Notes: a model not told the origin generated them from the letters alone. Counted from the first letter of the stretch, positions 10,510-23,070 are shown. The stretch is DNA of 64,000 nt from Massospora cicadina (GCA_022478985.1 JAKSZP010013593.1:1-64000); one strand, 5' to 3'. Translations and numbers: made by a program.

Positions 10510-11170
10510 CTAGTAGGGTGTACCGCCTATGGAGACTGTGAGGTTTTCAGTGTCATATTGGAGGAGCCAGATTGTAATCCATGTTCCCATCTGTTTCTTC
10601 CATTTATGTTGGAGTGAGCCGAACAGCCAGGCTTGGAAGTGGTCAGCCAAATGGTTGTGGAACCTGACGATGGTTTGGTTAAGGTTGTGGAAGACCCCAT
10701 TGAATGCGTCGAGGGTAATTGTGTGAATAGACCATATTGCAATGCACACAATTAGGGCCCTCAGTGTCTGGGGGATAGGTGAGGTCATTTTGAGTGCCAT
10801 GATATCACGGGACAGTCGGAATTTGGTTGTGGGTGGTTGTTGAAACAAGTGCATCACGTTGGCACAGATATGCGCAGATGGCGGGCATTCTTCTAGGTGG
10901 CGTGCTAGTGTGTTGGGTCCGCCACAGATGGCGCATGTCTTGAACATTGACAATGTACGGTCATCTGTTCTGTATGTGCGGCGCATGTATCGCCACATTG
11001 TAGAGCACACTTGTGGGGATAGGAGGGGACAGGTGACGATATTCCACATCTGTTTTGGGTTTGTAGATCATATGGGACGTCTGATGGTCCAGGTAGTCGA
11101 TCCTGGACAGAGGAAAGGATGGTAATGGGTTGGGCGCATTAGATATTGTTTGTCCTCTGTGGAGTTTCAC
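10510..11170 (-). pseudogene. LINE-A (A2) ORF2 C-terminal domain with zinc finger
   Basis: Minus-strand 11049-10510 is an uninterrupted 179-codon frame ending in GGTPY and a stop, which is the true C-terminus of ORF2 (same ending in A3). It contains CAICGGPNTLARHLEECP, the CX2C...H...C finger found near the C-terminus of many LINE ORF2 proteins and thought to help bind RNA or DNA. The segment IAIWSIHTITLDAFNG follows. It is intact within this block but separated by stops from the RT. Confidence 0.82.
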
Positions 11171-11179
11171 ATATCCAGT

Positions 11180-12720
11180 TTGAGGGTGGGTGTCTTCAGA
11201 TTGCTGTGCATATGCGAAAATCCAATTTCCCTATCTTAGGTTGTATAGGATACGTTTGAAATATCGGTTGGTGTTATGTGGTCCAGTGGCATTTGGGTGT
11301 GTTACAAGGTACTTCATCAGGGTCTTTGGGTTGGAAGGGGACCTCAGATGTAGTGCCCTTGCAAAATTTGTTTGGGCTGCCTTAGCTCAGTGGAAGGATG
11401 GTGGGTTGGGTGACGTCGTGGAGGCTATCCATGAGCCTAGTATTTGCGTTGCTCTTTCCATGAAGTTGAGCAGCCTCATCCCTCCTTTCTCTGTGGGCCG
11501 TACATGGTCTCCAGCCTGATAGGTGAACGGTATCCCGACTATAGCCAGTTCTGCAGGAGCTTGTAGACTGCGTCGGTAAAGTTGGCGGAGAAAGGGATCG
11601 CATGGGCAGCAAACCATAGCTTTGTTAGAATCAGGGAGTTGGCTAATACAACTCTTCCGGTTAGGCTGGCTTTATTCCTTCGCATACATGTAATTCTTTT
11701 TGTGATGTTTCCAATATGTTGGTTTCTATGGTGTCAAGAGCATATCCACCAGCTTCTGGCCATATGCCCAGATGACGGACTGGGTCAGTGGCGGGGTGGG
11801 GTGCAAAGGGTAAGCACAGTGGTTTTATTGGCTTGGGTCTTTGTTATGTGGTTAGGTGTGTGGTTGGTTGGTTTCTGTGGTGGTGTGGGGGTGGGGCCCA
11901 GTTTGAGCTAAATTTGCCCATTACAATTACCTCTGTTTTCTGTTTGTTCAGCATGGCATTACTCACTGATTTATATTGGTGAATGATGCGCTCAACCGTC
12001 CTGGCATCCCTATTGCCTGAGACTCCAACGACGCAGTCATCAGCAAAGGCTAGCATTTTGGTTGGTAGTTGTCCCTCCAACCTGATTCCAGTGAGCTTTG
12101 AGTTTGCAATGCGGAGAAGGGGGTCAAGGGTGAAGTTGTATAATAGTGGGCTAAGTGGGTCACCTTGTTTGAGGCCTCTTTGGGGGGTGATGAAGTTGGT
12201 TAGGAAGCCTGGGCCTCTGATTGCAAACTTGGCTGAGCGCGTTAGGAGGAGCGCCCAGTTTATAAAGCGGGGTGTTAGGTTGAAGGCCTTCAGACATTGT
12301 TCTAGGTATCCCCAGTGTACTAGGTCATATGCTTTCTTTTAGTCCAGGAAAGCAAGGGCGCCTGTGGGGTTAGCTTGGCAGATATTGGCAATTGTATGGA
12401 TGTTATCCCAAATTGAGAGATTTGGGATGAAGCCAAATTGATGGTGTTAGAGGGTTGTCTGGGCGATGTAACCCAAACGTTTGGCTAAAATTTTTGTTAG
12501 TATTTTTTTATCAATATTGGTGAGAGCAATTGGGCGCCAGTTGTTCAGATCTGCTCGGTCTCCTTTTTTGAAAAGTGTGACCACGTATGCATCTTGGCCG
12601 CCAGGTAGAAGGGATGTGTCTTCTAGGCACTTGTTCATAGTTGCTAGTAGTATTGGTGCAATATGTTTAAAGTATTTTTGAAAAATTCATATGGGAGGCC
12701 ATCAGGCCCAGGGCACTTGT
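11180..12720 (-). pseudogene. LINE-A (A2) reverse transcriptase and thumb
   Basis: This RT performs target-primed reverse transcription. Minus-strand 12638-12447 gives KKGDRADLNNWRPIALTNID; further blocks cover FIPN and ALAFLD-KKAYD in other frames; 12080-11844 gives MLAFADDCVVGVSGNRD, with the FADD catalytic pair intact. Downstream, 11617-11387 covers the post-RT region. At least three frameshifts separate the blocks. The motif order and spacing equal those of A3. Confidence 0.88.
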
Positions 12721-13439
12721 TGCGTGGGGTTGATCTTATTACCTCCCATATTTCTTCTTTGTTATGGGTGCTGCCAGGTCTGGTTGGCCAGCTATGGTAT
12801 TGATATTGGCAAATGATAAAATTTTTTCAATTTTGCTGGGTGATTCGAAATCCGCCATGTACAGGTCAGTGTAAAATTGGTGTAATTCAGCTGATATTTA
12901 CGATGTTGTGGATGCCATTGTGTCATCCATTCGGTGGACCTGTGTGCAGGTCGCCGACTTTGGAATTGGTTTATATCGGCGGAAAAATTGGGCTGTGTTT
13001 ATTTCTCTGGATAAAATGTATTTTGATTTATAGCATATTTTGGTGCAATGCTGGTGTTTTCTAAATAGGGAGTTTACCTGTGTTGATAGTTGAAACCACA
13101 GGCGGCCCCATTGGGGGGTGTATCCCTCACTGGGTGTATTATTTTCTAGGTGTTGAAGCTGTCTGATAGCCTTGTTGATTGTCGCGGACATCAAGGCTGT
13201 TTTTCTGGAATTTAGGTGGCAAGCTTTCTTAGTTGCATGAGCCTTGAAAGTTTCCCATTCGGCGATACAATTTCCATCAGGTGATTGTCTTTCTTACCAT
13301 GTTGTTAGCACTGTCTCAATCCAGAGTTTAAGTTCTGGAAGGTGGATGGTGCTCGGGTGAACTCTGTGCCAGGTGGGCGGTTTTTTGTATTTTTCTGAGG
13401 ATAATAGCATTATTGAGACCATCTGATGGTCAGAGAAAG

Positions 13440-14140
13440 GGATAATTGTTGTTGTAAAGTTTGATACTCAGTGCTGGAAGTCTATAGGGGCAAGCATCAG
13501 GTCAATCCAGGTCATTGAAACCAGCTGGTTATTGTTGTGGTGGGGTCTTGTCATGTTGGCCAGGGTGGGGGCTTGTTTAGGGATGGTGTCGCATATGCCC
13601 AGTGTTGCCTTTAGTATGCATAGTTCCATGTGGCCACGGGGTATAGCCCTAGACTTGGGCCAGCGGTCGGTATTAGTGTTTAGCCAGCAATTGAAATCCC
13701 CCGCAAAAAATTTTGCCTCAGGGAATGGGATTGATAGGATATCAGACAGGAAAATTTGGCGGTCATTCGGATTATTTGGGGCATATACACATGCCACAGT
13801 GAAAAATTCTTCATTCCATTTGAGGTCCGCTAAGAGTAGCCATCCCTCCGGGTGAGATGCTGTGTTTTGGATTTTTACTGGAGGGTTACAGTTTGTTCAA
13901 ATTACCATCCCACAATTGTTCAAAAGGATTTGGCCAGAAGGAGCATGGTTGACCATGACTCCTCCTCCCCCAGTGGACAGTGGGGCTCTTGGATGGCCAA
14001 GATATCCATGGGGATATTGCGCAGGAAAGCCATTTTTTGGCCTGGGACGTGGGGGCCTTGGCTCCTGCGATGTTGAGCGTCCCTATGTTGATTGTGGTAG
14101 TCCCCACATCAGGAACGCTGGGGTGACCCACTGAGGTCAC
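13440..14140 (-). pseudogene. LINE-A (A2) APE-type endonuclease
   Basis: This is the N-terminal domain of ORF2. Minus-strand 14140-13886 begins TTTINIGTLNIAGAKAP, the usual first strand of the endonuclease fold. 13797-13468 gives ACVYAPNNPNDR and AKFFAGDFNCWLNTNTDRW, with the GDFN catalytic/metal-binding block. A frameshift lies between. It would nick the target strand and set the 3' end used as primer. Confidence 0.85.
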
Positions 14141-14149
14141 CCAGTTCCT

Positions 14150-15622
14150 TCTCGCGAGTCATACTGCAAGTGTGAGGTCGATTAGCCATATTGTTATCAT
14201 TGTGTTTATCAGCAATCTTGGAGCTGGCATTGTTCAGTTTTTTCTAGCTTGGATTACTCCGTATGTTTTGGGTTTGGCATGTGTTGGCTTTTGCCCCATC
14301 GGAAGAATTTTTTTGCTGCTTACCTGTGAGTTTGATGGGTGGGAGTTGTGGGTCAGGGTGGTTGGTTCCTGTGCATAGGTGTTCTCACATTGTCTGGCTG
14401 AAGTTGTCTTCCATGTCATCATTGAACATATATGATTGGTTGGGAGGATTTTCAGTGGTGCAATGTGGATCTACACCCGCTTGGTTGAGTGTGTTTGATT
14501 GGTTGTGTCCAACAGTTTCTTCATTTTGGTTGTTTTGGGTTTTATGTGTTTGGTCTGATTGGTTGTTCCGCTGTGCTGCTATGGCATCTGCTTGAATCTG
14601 TTCTGGGGAAATCGTGGTGTAAGCTTGGGTCTCGGTGGAACTCGCGGCCTGCTTGTGGGCAGTCTGTGCATGACGTCAGTCCTTGCGTGAAATGGGCTTG
14701 ACCAAAGTGACGTCAGCTCTTTCACCCCGATAGAAGGCGAAAGTGGAGTCCAGTATTTCCCAAAAGTTGGGCTTGTTTCATCCATATTGTCTTCGCAGAA
14801 TTCCGGTGCTTCAATCCTGCATTTGATGGGGCAGGCATGGTCCTTGTGGCCTATTGCTGAGCAGAATTTGCAAATGGGTGGGGTGTGCTCTGGTGTGATA
14901 TGGAAGGGGCGGGATACGCTGCCATTGGGGAGGTTGATGGTCGCTGTGCGGGAATTAGGGTGATGTCCTTGGCCACATCTTGGTCGGGTTCAATAATAGC
15001 AATTGCCTTTCCTGTGCACAGGTGGGGCAGGAGGGGAAATTTTTTAAATTCAAATTGTTTGATTACTCCATAGCCTTCGAGGCCCCCGCGGAGCTCATCC
15101 ATGAGGATCTCATGGTGCACGGTGCTCGGAAGTCAGTCAAATATGATGAAGAGGTTGTTTGCCTCATTCCATCGTGTGTGCACCATGCGGATAATTCTGT
15201 CTTCATTGTTGGTTTTTATAAAAAATTTAATTTTTGCTGCTTCTGCTTCTTCTTCCGTGGATATGAACCTGACGTCCACCCATCCTCTGTGTAAATATTT
15301 GTAATTTACTGAGACAGTGTTTGGGAAAGTCGCGGAGAAGGCCTCCCCATTTTTCCCCATGACTTGAGGGAAGTATCGCTGACCATGATTCTGAGGCCAT
15401 GTTCAAGGGAGGATAAGGGTTGAGAGTGTTCAATTTTGGTATATGCGCCCATTTTTTGCAGGAATTGCAAAACTCTGGGTGTGGCGTTGTGCTCACCCTT
15501 TTTGGTGGGTGGGTGTGTCAACATTCCACTAGGGTGTTTTCCCCGGCAGGTTGGGAGGACTTTGGGCCTTTTGCGCTGGCCACTTTTGCCCAACTGGTGT
15601 TGTTGCGGATAAATTTGCTCAT
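14150..15622 (-). pseudogene. LINE-A (A2) ORF1 with CCHC knuckle
   Basis: The ORF1 start ATG is at 15622-15620 (minus), encoding MSKFIRNNTSWAKVAS. Further frames give RSRSSKNKI and VIKQFEFKKFPLLPHLCTGK (15120-14851). Then comes CKFCSAIGHKDHAC near 14875-14834, a perfect CX2CX4HX4C knuckle. A polar, Gln/Asn/Ser-rich tail follows (14595-14230). The stop overlaps the ORF2 frame at a conserved TGGGTGACC near 14140. It is broken by several frameshifts. ORF1 would coat LINE RNA. Confidence 0.8.
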
Positions 15623-15703
15623 ATTCCAGGTTGATTGTCAATCTCGGAGAAATTGTGTAGAAACATGTTATTATTAAAAGTGATAATAATGGGAAAGAAA
15701 AGC

Positions 15704-15719
15704 GGGGATATGGGCTTTA
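15704..15719. repeat. Target-site duplication of LINE-A copy A2, right
   Basis: Exact copy of 10294-10309. Confidence 0.95.
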
Positions 15720-16368
15720 ATAATAAGGGAAACAATAACCCAAATCCTTACCATAAGAAGGGTGCTGGTTTTTAAGCTTAGTGGGGGAGGGGAATGCTGC
15801 TAAGGTGTATTGCAATTATGAGAACTGAGTGCCATTTCAAATACATAGATTAACAATATCAGTCCTCAATTTACCTTTTATAATATTTGCTGAGTTTTAA
15901 GACAATTTTTGTTTTTTCCAAATTTTAAATGCTAAAATTTGTTTTCCCCAGTTTGGAATAGAGTCAGGTTTAATCCCCATTTTCAGCCTTTCCATTTTGA
16001 CTTTTTGCTTGTTTTTGGCTTGGTAGGTAAGTTACCACCACTAAAATTTAGCTTCTAGTTGAGTTCATTGCTGAGGACAGGATCTGGGAACCCTTGTGGA
16101 GAGCTTCTTGTGATTAATAAAATACACCAAGTTGCTTCTTTTTTTAAAGAAATCTGCATATACTGATACCTAGATGGTTTTGGCTGAAGGGGATGGGGAA
16201 AAGATATTGGGAAACAGGGTGAGGCAGCTACCACCCATCTCTCATCCAGCTTGTGCCCTAGGTCAGAGATCTGGGTGAGGGACTGGGCCTTGAGGTTTGG
16301 CCCTTTTTTCCTAAAAGGGCTCATGCCCCTGTCCAGCTTAATAGCTGGATCTAATGGACTTACACAAA
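15720..16368. other. Unassigned AT-rich segment
   Basis: This 650-bp stretch lies between LINE A2 and the left LTR of G3. I see no recognisable protein family, TIR or TSD. A 106-codon frame on the minus strand (16375-16055) has no recognisable motif, runs into the G3 LTR and is probably chance. It is likely host intergenic DNA or an old unrecognised repeat. Confidence 0.4.
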
Positions 16369-17322
16369 GTATCATGAAAGATACCCTGAATATACTAGGA
16401 GTAAATTCTCACCCTTTGTAAGGAATCTTACCAGTACACTAACACCTCAAAATTAAGGTAATTAAGTTTGAGATTTTGTCTAATGGATATCGGACCCTTT
16501 TATAGATAAAGGCCCCAACAAAATTTACCAGTCAGTCAGGATGACATCTTATATAATTTTGATACCCATCACCTACAATATTTTCAGTATAAAGATGACA
16601 CCAATAATGTTGATGATTGCTATAAAGTTCAACCCATTTTTATTTTCAAGGGTTAAAATAATCTGCAAGTGACCAATGATGAAGAAATGACCAAACCAAG
16701 CTACTATGACAGAAGCGATTTACCTTCCATCATATTATTATCTGAAAAAGGCAATCAACCAATTTCAAAAGTCAATTGAAACTCTGACGTAAGGTGTATC
16801 AGAGCAGCGCCATTGATTAAATTACAGGATAAGACTAATACCAAAATGGGAGAAGAATCGTTTAGTAGAAGATTTACTGCCTCTACAGACCCAGAAGCGG
16901 GTTTTGAGAAGGAAAAAACAAACATCATGGTTCAGGGATGTCCACCTTGAGACAGGGCTCATAGAATAAAGCATTAAACAAAAAATGGATGCCACTAAGG
17001 CAGAACTCAAGAAGAGACTAACAAAGGGTATTTGAATCCCTTAAACTATTGTTAACCCCCTATCCCAATTATTTCTATTTTACACCTATATTATATCAAA
17101 AATCATGAAAAGTATATAAATACTGTGTTTATATTTTTAAAAAAAATTTTATTAATAAATTTTAGGTCTATCCTTGTTTTTCACTTATTTTAAATTTAAG
17201 TGTAGAGATTACCAGTAGCCAGTCTGGAATTAAAGAATTGTGCAGAAGATACAATAACATTCTCCTATCTTCTTAAGAGGACAAACATTTAGGATAAAGC
17301 CTTGAGTTGTTGAGAAAAGTGA
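16369..17322 (+). repeat. G3 5' LTR
   Basis: This LTR aligns through its length with 43435-44391. Shared landmarks are ACTAACACCT, the CAGAAGCGGGT stretch (16895; 43955), TTAAATTTAA and CAGTAGCCAGTCTGG (17213; 44281). Its first bases TATCATG match TGTCATG of the 3' copy, with TG mutated to TA. Divergence is high, so the element is old. The right boundary is approximate. Confidence 0.75.
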
Positions 17323-17850
17323 TGAAGAGGTCGGTAAAGGTTCTGTTGAGCCTTGTGTTAGGCTACCATATTAAGGATATGTCTAAGAGTTTCAAACCAG
17401 AATACTACCAATAGGTCAGTGAACAGTTTCAATGAGTAAGAAATTATACATCAGGTAGCATCAAAATAAGATCTATTCAGCGAGGATGATCATTTGATTT
17501 GCAAAGGTCGCCTGGTGTCTAATCTGTGTGGAACAGAACCCCTTACGCCACAACTTGGTTTATCAAGTTTAGCAAGCAAATGAAGGTTTTCTAACTGTAG
17601 CTCACAAAAAGGGTGACACCATCAGACCAGAATGAAGAAAATAAAATTTATCAAGAACAAGTTGATGATGTAGATATGGAGAACTATCACAGGGAAGATT
17701 TCTCTGAACTTCTGGTGAGAGAGAAGGAAACCATCCATTTAAGACTCTGAATATTAAAATTAGAGTATCAGATTTATGTAACCAGCTTGAGCATGTTAAG
17801 GAGACTGCTAGAAGAGCCAACATTGTTACTATACCAATTATGAGTTCACC
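17323..17850 (+). pseudogene. G3 gag-like remnant
   Basis: This is AT-rich decayed sequence following the G3 5' LTR, where gag should be. A short plus-frame stretch encodes acidic residues (QVDDVDMENYHREDFSELL, near 17650-17710), compatible with a coiled or Gag-like segment, but no domain can be named. It is cut off by the LINE-B insertion. The assignment rests on position only. Confidence 0.35.
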
Positions 17851-17970
17851 TTCTACTATAAAGAAGATTGAATACACCAGAATCTCTTTCTGCTAAGCAT
17901 CACTTTTCGAAAATCAAATCAGCCTGAAATTTAGCTCCACTAAAGAGATTTACGAAAACTATTAGCAAAT

Positions 17971-20691
17971 ATGGCGGGAAACCCCGCAAAAGAACCCGCA
18001 GGCTATGCCAAACGAGCCAGCACCACCCCCAAACGAAGCAACCCTCGGTTACCCACCTCAGGGTCAACCAGAATCACCCGCTCTCAAGCAGCAGCCATGA
18101 AAGCAGGCACCACCCCCCAACCTGGAGCTACTCCAACTAGCGCCAGTTCACCTGATCGCACTTCTGCAACCTGCACGCCTAACAGCTCTGTGTGTGCTGC
18201 CTCCCACCAACCCGCTGGGCCCCCTCCAACCAAGGAGGCCATCACCCACGCTGTTTTAATGGCGTCTGCTCAGTTGAATGCAACTCAGCCCATCCAGACA
18301 TTCACCTCCCCCATTGTGTCAGCTAATTCAGCCCCATCTATTATTGCTGATGCCGTGTTTCTGGCTCCCTCCATGAGGGGCGATACCCAGCTACCTGGCC
18401 CCCAAATCCTCAGATGTAGGTTGGATTAGCCGCACATTCTGGTTCACTAAGCACCAAATTGGGACAATCTACTCTTCCCAATGAGGATTCAAATGGTTCG
18501 GATTTTGGAACTTCACACCAGTTCCAATCTCACCCGTCCCATTTAAACCCCGTAATTGGCACTTCTCAAGTCGGCACTTTATCGCAATATGCTGAAAACG
18601 ACCAATTCACTAATCAGCCAATGAGTTTTGCCCACGAAATCACAGCAAACACTCGGGCTGAATTTACCCAAATAGATTGGGATGGTGATGAAACATCTCC
18701 CTCCTCCCAATTGGCTGGAGTTAATTCCAATCTGGATGGGACTCCCCAATTTAGCGAGGCCCAACAATCACCTGGCCCCCAAACCCTCGGATGTAAGGTT
18801 GGATTAGCCGCACATTCTGGTTCACTAAGCACCAAATTGGGACAATCTACTCTTCCCAATGGGGATTTAAATGGTTCAGATTTTGGAACTTCACACCAGT
18901 TCCAATCTCACCCGTCCCATTTAAACCCCATAATCGGCACTTCTCAAGTCGGCACTTTATCTCAATATGCTGAAAACGACCAATTCACCAATCAGCCAGT
19001 GAGTTTTGCCCACGAAATCACAGCAAATACTCGGGCTGAATTTACCCAAATAGATTGGGATGGTGATGAAACATCTCCCTCCTCCCAACTGGCTGGAGTT
19101 AATTCCAATCTGGATGGGCCTCCCCAATTTAGCGAGGCCCAACAAACCGCCCCTCAATTTAATATGATGCCAGCAACTGCTGTAACATTCCAGAAACAAG
19201 GGAACTCCGCAAACTTGTCCAAACCACCAGCTCACACTCAACCTGCAATTGCAGCCCAAAGCAAACACAAACGCACCAAAGGAGCCACTGGGGCGTGGCA
19301 AAAACCTCTGGCACCAACGCTACCCAAAGCAGATCCCCGTGAAGTGGCGTTTATTGCCGATGTTAAGAAGAAATGGGCCGAAACTAGAGCGCAAAAAGCT
19401 CTACCTCGCTCAACCCTCTCCCACGCAATTCGCCTTTATTATGGGCATAACCCTGTTGAATTCTATACAGAGGATTACTTCTCATACTTTGCAGCGATTG
19501 CGGAGACATTCCCTATTAACACCACCATCCATGAATCAGTGGAGGGCCACTACATCGATGTGGGATTCACTGAAGCTGCCCTTGCTGACCATGCTGCCAC
19601 CCTCCAGGTCATTATTCCACGCGGATCTCTTCGCATCTCCCGCACACGCTCTCACCTGGAGAAAATTTCATGGGTTACTTTTTCCAACCTACCAACGACT
19701 GTTGATCCTGAGTCTCTTAAACTGGCACTCCATCGTGGTTTAATGGAGTTTGGGTCTGTTCTTTCAGTGGACTTTAGCGTCCCCTCTTACTATGCTCCCA
19801 CTCAAAGAGCTCGCACTGCTAGGGCGTCATTCATCCCCTCCCCCACTGTATCCCGTAACATTGAGGTTATTCCTCGTGTGGCGGTAGTTGGGGCATGCCC
19901 TGAGATCTTTTTTGTCGACCCTGATCAGGCGCGCCCCGGTGTTCATGGTGTAACGCCCTTGGACACTTGTATAGTGGCTGCACAGCTCGAAAACAAGCCC
20001 TCTTAGCCACCACCCAGGGGCCTAAACCAGGCCAAAAACGATCCCACATGGCTGCAGCAGCAATTCCACAACCCACACAATGGGTTCCTGTTCAAGACCT
20101 GTCCCCTGAGGCCTTACGCCTAGCAGTTGAAACAGCTAACCCCACTATTGGTGTGGGATACCTTCGCGCTCATGCCCCCTTCCAATGGGCACCCCCTCCA
20201 ATCTCCCAGAGTCAACTCCCTCTCTCACCAAGCGCAAGGCATCTCCCACAGGGTGCCCCTCGTCAGCCACCCCCACTCAGGGCTCCGCGGCACCCCCACC
20301 AACCCCCACCAGCGATTTATCGCATCAGCCCTCAGCTCCCAATGGAGCTATGCCCACCAGCATGGACTGGCAACTCGCGGCCTGCAGTAGAAGTGCCACC
20401 TCAAAGAGTCCTACCCCAACCCCACAGTCCATTTCGCGCGGATCCTTTGCAGTGTTGGAGGAAGTGAATATGGACTCAGACTCATCAAATGGGGACACCG
20501 CGGAGGTCACCATTGAGCACCCTCAGGTCCTTCCCCTGCAACGGAGCGGGGGCAGCATCCTAGGCTGGCTTACTGGGTCCTCCGCCCCCCACCCTCTCCT
20601 TCCCCTCAGAACCCTCGACGCTCCTCACGGATTGCAGCTAATAGTCAAGCTAAAGGACTCAAAACTAGCCGCCTCACAGCAGCAGGTTTAA
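17971..20691 (+). pseudogene. LINE-B ORF1, CCHC protein with internal duplication
   Basis: This is the RNA-binding ORF1 protein, broken by about three frameshifts. Frame 1 runs 17971-18429 (Ser/Thr/Pro/Ala-rich). A 1-bp loss near 18418 shifts to frame 3, open to 20006. This contains two tandem 126-residue copies (18393-19146) and then a globular part from about 19340, perhaps the RRM-like region. Around 19930 the frame shifts again and CSWCNALGHLYSGC (19940-19981) forms a perfect CX2CX4HX4C knuckle. After about 20185 frame 1 continues, Pro-rich then acidic (FAVLEEVNMDSDSS), to TAA at 20691. ORF2 starts 36 bp later. Confidence 0.82.
18393..19146 (+). repeat. Tandem duplication inside LINE-B ORF1
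   Basis: Two near-identical units of 377-378 bp (about 126 codons) begin at 18393 and 18770, both starting ACCTGGCCCCCAAA. Both encode a region with GTSQVGTLSQYAENDQF. The copies differ at few sites and keep the frame, except for the 1-bp loss at the start of unit 1. The duplication is recent relative to the element. Confidence 0.92.
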
Positions 20692-20727
20692 GCGCTGGCA
20701 ACCCCCAGGACATGGAGGGGAACAGCT

Positions 20728-21540
20728 ATGAGTCCCCATGGCAGCACCCTGGCCCTGCAATCCATCAACGCAAATGGGTTGCGGGACTTTAAGCGGAGAG
20801 CCCGCCTCCTCCGAAACTTCAGGTCAGCACAAATTGACATCGCTGCTGTCCAGGAGCCCCATATCCTCCCCCACGAACAATCTGCATGGAATGAACAGTT
20901 TGGAGGCAACTCCTTCTGGACAAACCATGCCGCCCTTATTGTTTTGAATCCCCGGGTTAAAACCCATTCTTTTTCACAATATCTAGGTGGCCGCCTCATA
21001 CTGGCCAAACTCACCACTCCTGACTTCTCCTTCTTCGCTGCAAGCATCTACCTGCCTAATGCAGGTCAGGAGCAAAATCGGCTCTTGGAAGAGCTCCTCC
21101 AACTCAATCTCCCACGGAATACAGTTCTCTTAGGAGATTTCAACACAACCATAAGTCGCGTCCGTGACTCTTACCCCCTGCAGCAAAGGAACGCCCTGGA
21201 TCAAGTCGCCTCCAGGATTTCCTTCGCCTGAGTGGCTTTATAGATGCGCTTCCACCCTCCGCGTCTGGCCTAGGTTGCATGACTAGGATCCAGTATGATG
21301 GAGGAGCTTTCCAGTCAGCGTCACGCATAGATATGGCACTGATTGGCCCCCTGCTAATTGGCCGCGTCTCCTCTCCCATCTCTCGTGACAACCATCTGAG
21401 TGATCACAGGTCACTCACCGTTGTCCTCACCACCACACTTAGACCGTCGCGTAGGTTCTCTAAGGAGAAGCTGTCTATGACCATCCGAGAGACTCTCACC
21501 TCCCCCACCCCACCTGCTTGACCACAAGGCTAGATGGGCG
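20728..21540 (+). pseudogene. LINE-B ORF2 APE-type endonuclease
   Basis: This is the N-terminal target-nicking domain of ORF2. From ATG 20728 the frame gives LALQSINANGL, then IDIAAVQEPHILP (catalytic Glu), ASIYLPNAGQEQ and TVLLGDFNTTIS (GDFN block), to a stop at 21231. The second half continues in another frame at 21279-21521 with SRIDMALI and SDHRSLTV, the SDH catalytic motif. One frameshift near 21230 and one near 21530 separate it from the RT. All hallmark residues are present. Confidence 0.9.
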
Positions 21541-23070
21541 GTGACCAAGGAGGGCATCACCCGCGTTGCTTACAACTGTGCCAAAGCCCAGATGACTGCA
21601 GCTCGCGCCAGAGTCAAAAGGGCGGAAGCCAGAATCAGACATCTAGAGCGAAACTGCCAGCCTTCGCCCTCTCCCAGATGGTTGGAAGACTGGGAAGCGG
21701 CGCAGGAAGCACTCCGCTTGGAGCTCACACTGCAGGAAGAACGGGCAGCAAACTTTACAACATCTCGTTACTATGCTCAATGGGAACGCCCCACCCGCTT
21801 CTTCTTTCAGAAACAGAAAGCCCGGTCAACAGCGCAGGATATTACTGCACTGAAAATTGGCACTACAACCACTTCAGATAAGGAGAAAATCACGCAGGAA
21901 CTACACCGCTTCTACTCCAGCCTCTTCCATGCCACCCAGGTGGACCCATCGGACATCCAAGACTTCCTGTGGCGGGCTCCAGAGCCGCCCATTGACCCAC
22001 GGGCTGATGAGGCTCTACTGGCGCCTATTTCCATCCAGGAGGTGATGGAAACCCTTCTGAAATCCCCACGGCTTAAAGCCCCAGGCCCAGATGGAATACC
22101 CTTTGAGGTGTACCTTCTGGAACCTGCAGTGATAGCCAGAACCCTCCGCGACCTCTTCGCTGCACTCTTGGTGAATGGCGAGGTCCTCCCCGACTCCAGA
22201 GGCTCAATCACGACCCTCATTCACAAGAAGTCAGACCGTGAGAACCTGGCGAACTGGCGCCCCATAGCGTTGATCAACACAGACCACAAGCTCTTCACGA
22301 AGCTTCTGGCCAACCGCATCACCAAATGGGTGTCACCTCGCCTCTCCCCATCCCAGTACGGTTTTATTCCGGGGAGGTCGTTATGGGACAACTATAATGA
22401 CCTTCACGTGACTTTGACTGCTAACTCTCGTAAGGTGAATGGCTTTGTGGCTCTTCTGGATATGGAGAAAGCATATGATCGGGTAGCCTGGAAGTATATT
22501 GATGCTTCCCTGGCCCGCTTCCATCTCCCACCCGCAGCTAGGCGCTGGATATCATCGCTCTATGACCAGCTCCACACCAGAGTTCTGGCGCCAATGGGTT
22601 TTACAGTGGCAGTACCAGTTGGACAAGGTCTCCGGCAAGGGGACCCCCTGAGCCCTATCCTTTTTAACATCACCCTTGACCCCCTCTTGGCCTCCTTACA
22701 GGACAAGCTAACAGGGATTCTGGTCCCAGGTAAAGCCCCCACACGCACCATGGCATTTGCAGATGACACTGCCATTGCATTTGGCTGCCCTGGGGATGTT
22801 GCCCTCGCTGCTGTGACCATTGAGAGGTACACCAAGGCGTCCAACGCCATGGTCAACACCTCCAAGACAACAGTTGTACAGGTCGGCTCCCCCACCTTCC
22901 CCCCACCATTTGGTATTGAACCTGAGCGCGGTACCTTCCGTCACCTGGGCGTTCTCACCAACCAACAAGGAGTTGCGCTAAAAGACAATGAGGACTTGCT
23001 CCTTGCAGCAGTTAACTCCAGGATTGCCAGCTGGAACCGGCGGCACATCACCCCCAGGGTCGAGCTCTGA
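21541..23070 (+). pseudogene. LINE-B ORF2 reverse transcriptase
   Basis: This is the longest open frame in the window (509 codons). Residues about 1-130 form a basic linker. The RT then runs PRLKAPGPDGIPFEVY, LIHKKSDRENLANWRPIALI, QYGFIPGRSLWDN, VALLDMEKAYDRV (catalytic Asp), GQGLRQGDPLSPILFNI and TMAFADDTAIAF (FADD, catalytic). RHLGVL marks the thumb. It ends at a TGA that overlaps the next ATG (23068-23072), so only a frameshift separates it from the C-terminal part. The RT block itself looks intact. The family is a fungal or plant-like L1/Tad-type LINE; the clade was not resolved. Confidence 0.93.

Larger units (their letters stand above)
10310..15703 (-). mobile_element. LINE-A copy A2, full length, minus strand
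   Basis: This is a full-length 5.39-kb non-LTR retrotransposon flanked by a perfect 16-bp TSD. Right to left: 5' UTR, ORF1 (CCHC), ORF2 with APE endonuclease, reverse transcriptase and a C-terminal zinc finger, then a 3' UTR ending in an (A/T)-rich AATAATAAATAAT tail. The length matches A3 (5.38 kb). The long TSD and full length indicate target-primed insertion. Coding frames are broken, but less so than in A1. Confidence 0.92.

Noticed and set aside
16055..16375. Minus-strand 106-codon frame
   Set aside because: It runs into the G3 LTR and has no recognisable motif; kept only as unassigned sequence.
18579..19301. Two similar minus-strand frames (62 and 114 codons) opposite LINE-B ORF1
   Set aside because: They are mirror images of the duplicated sense region. 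No start context or family; shadows of ORF1.
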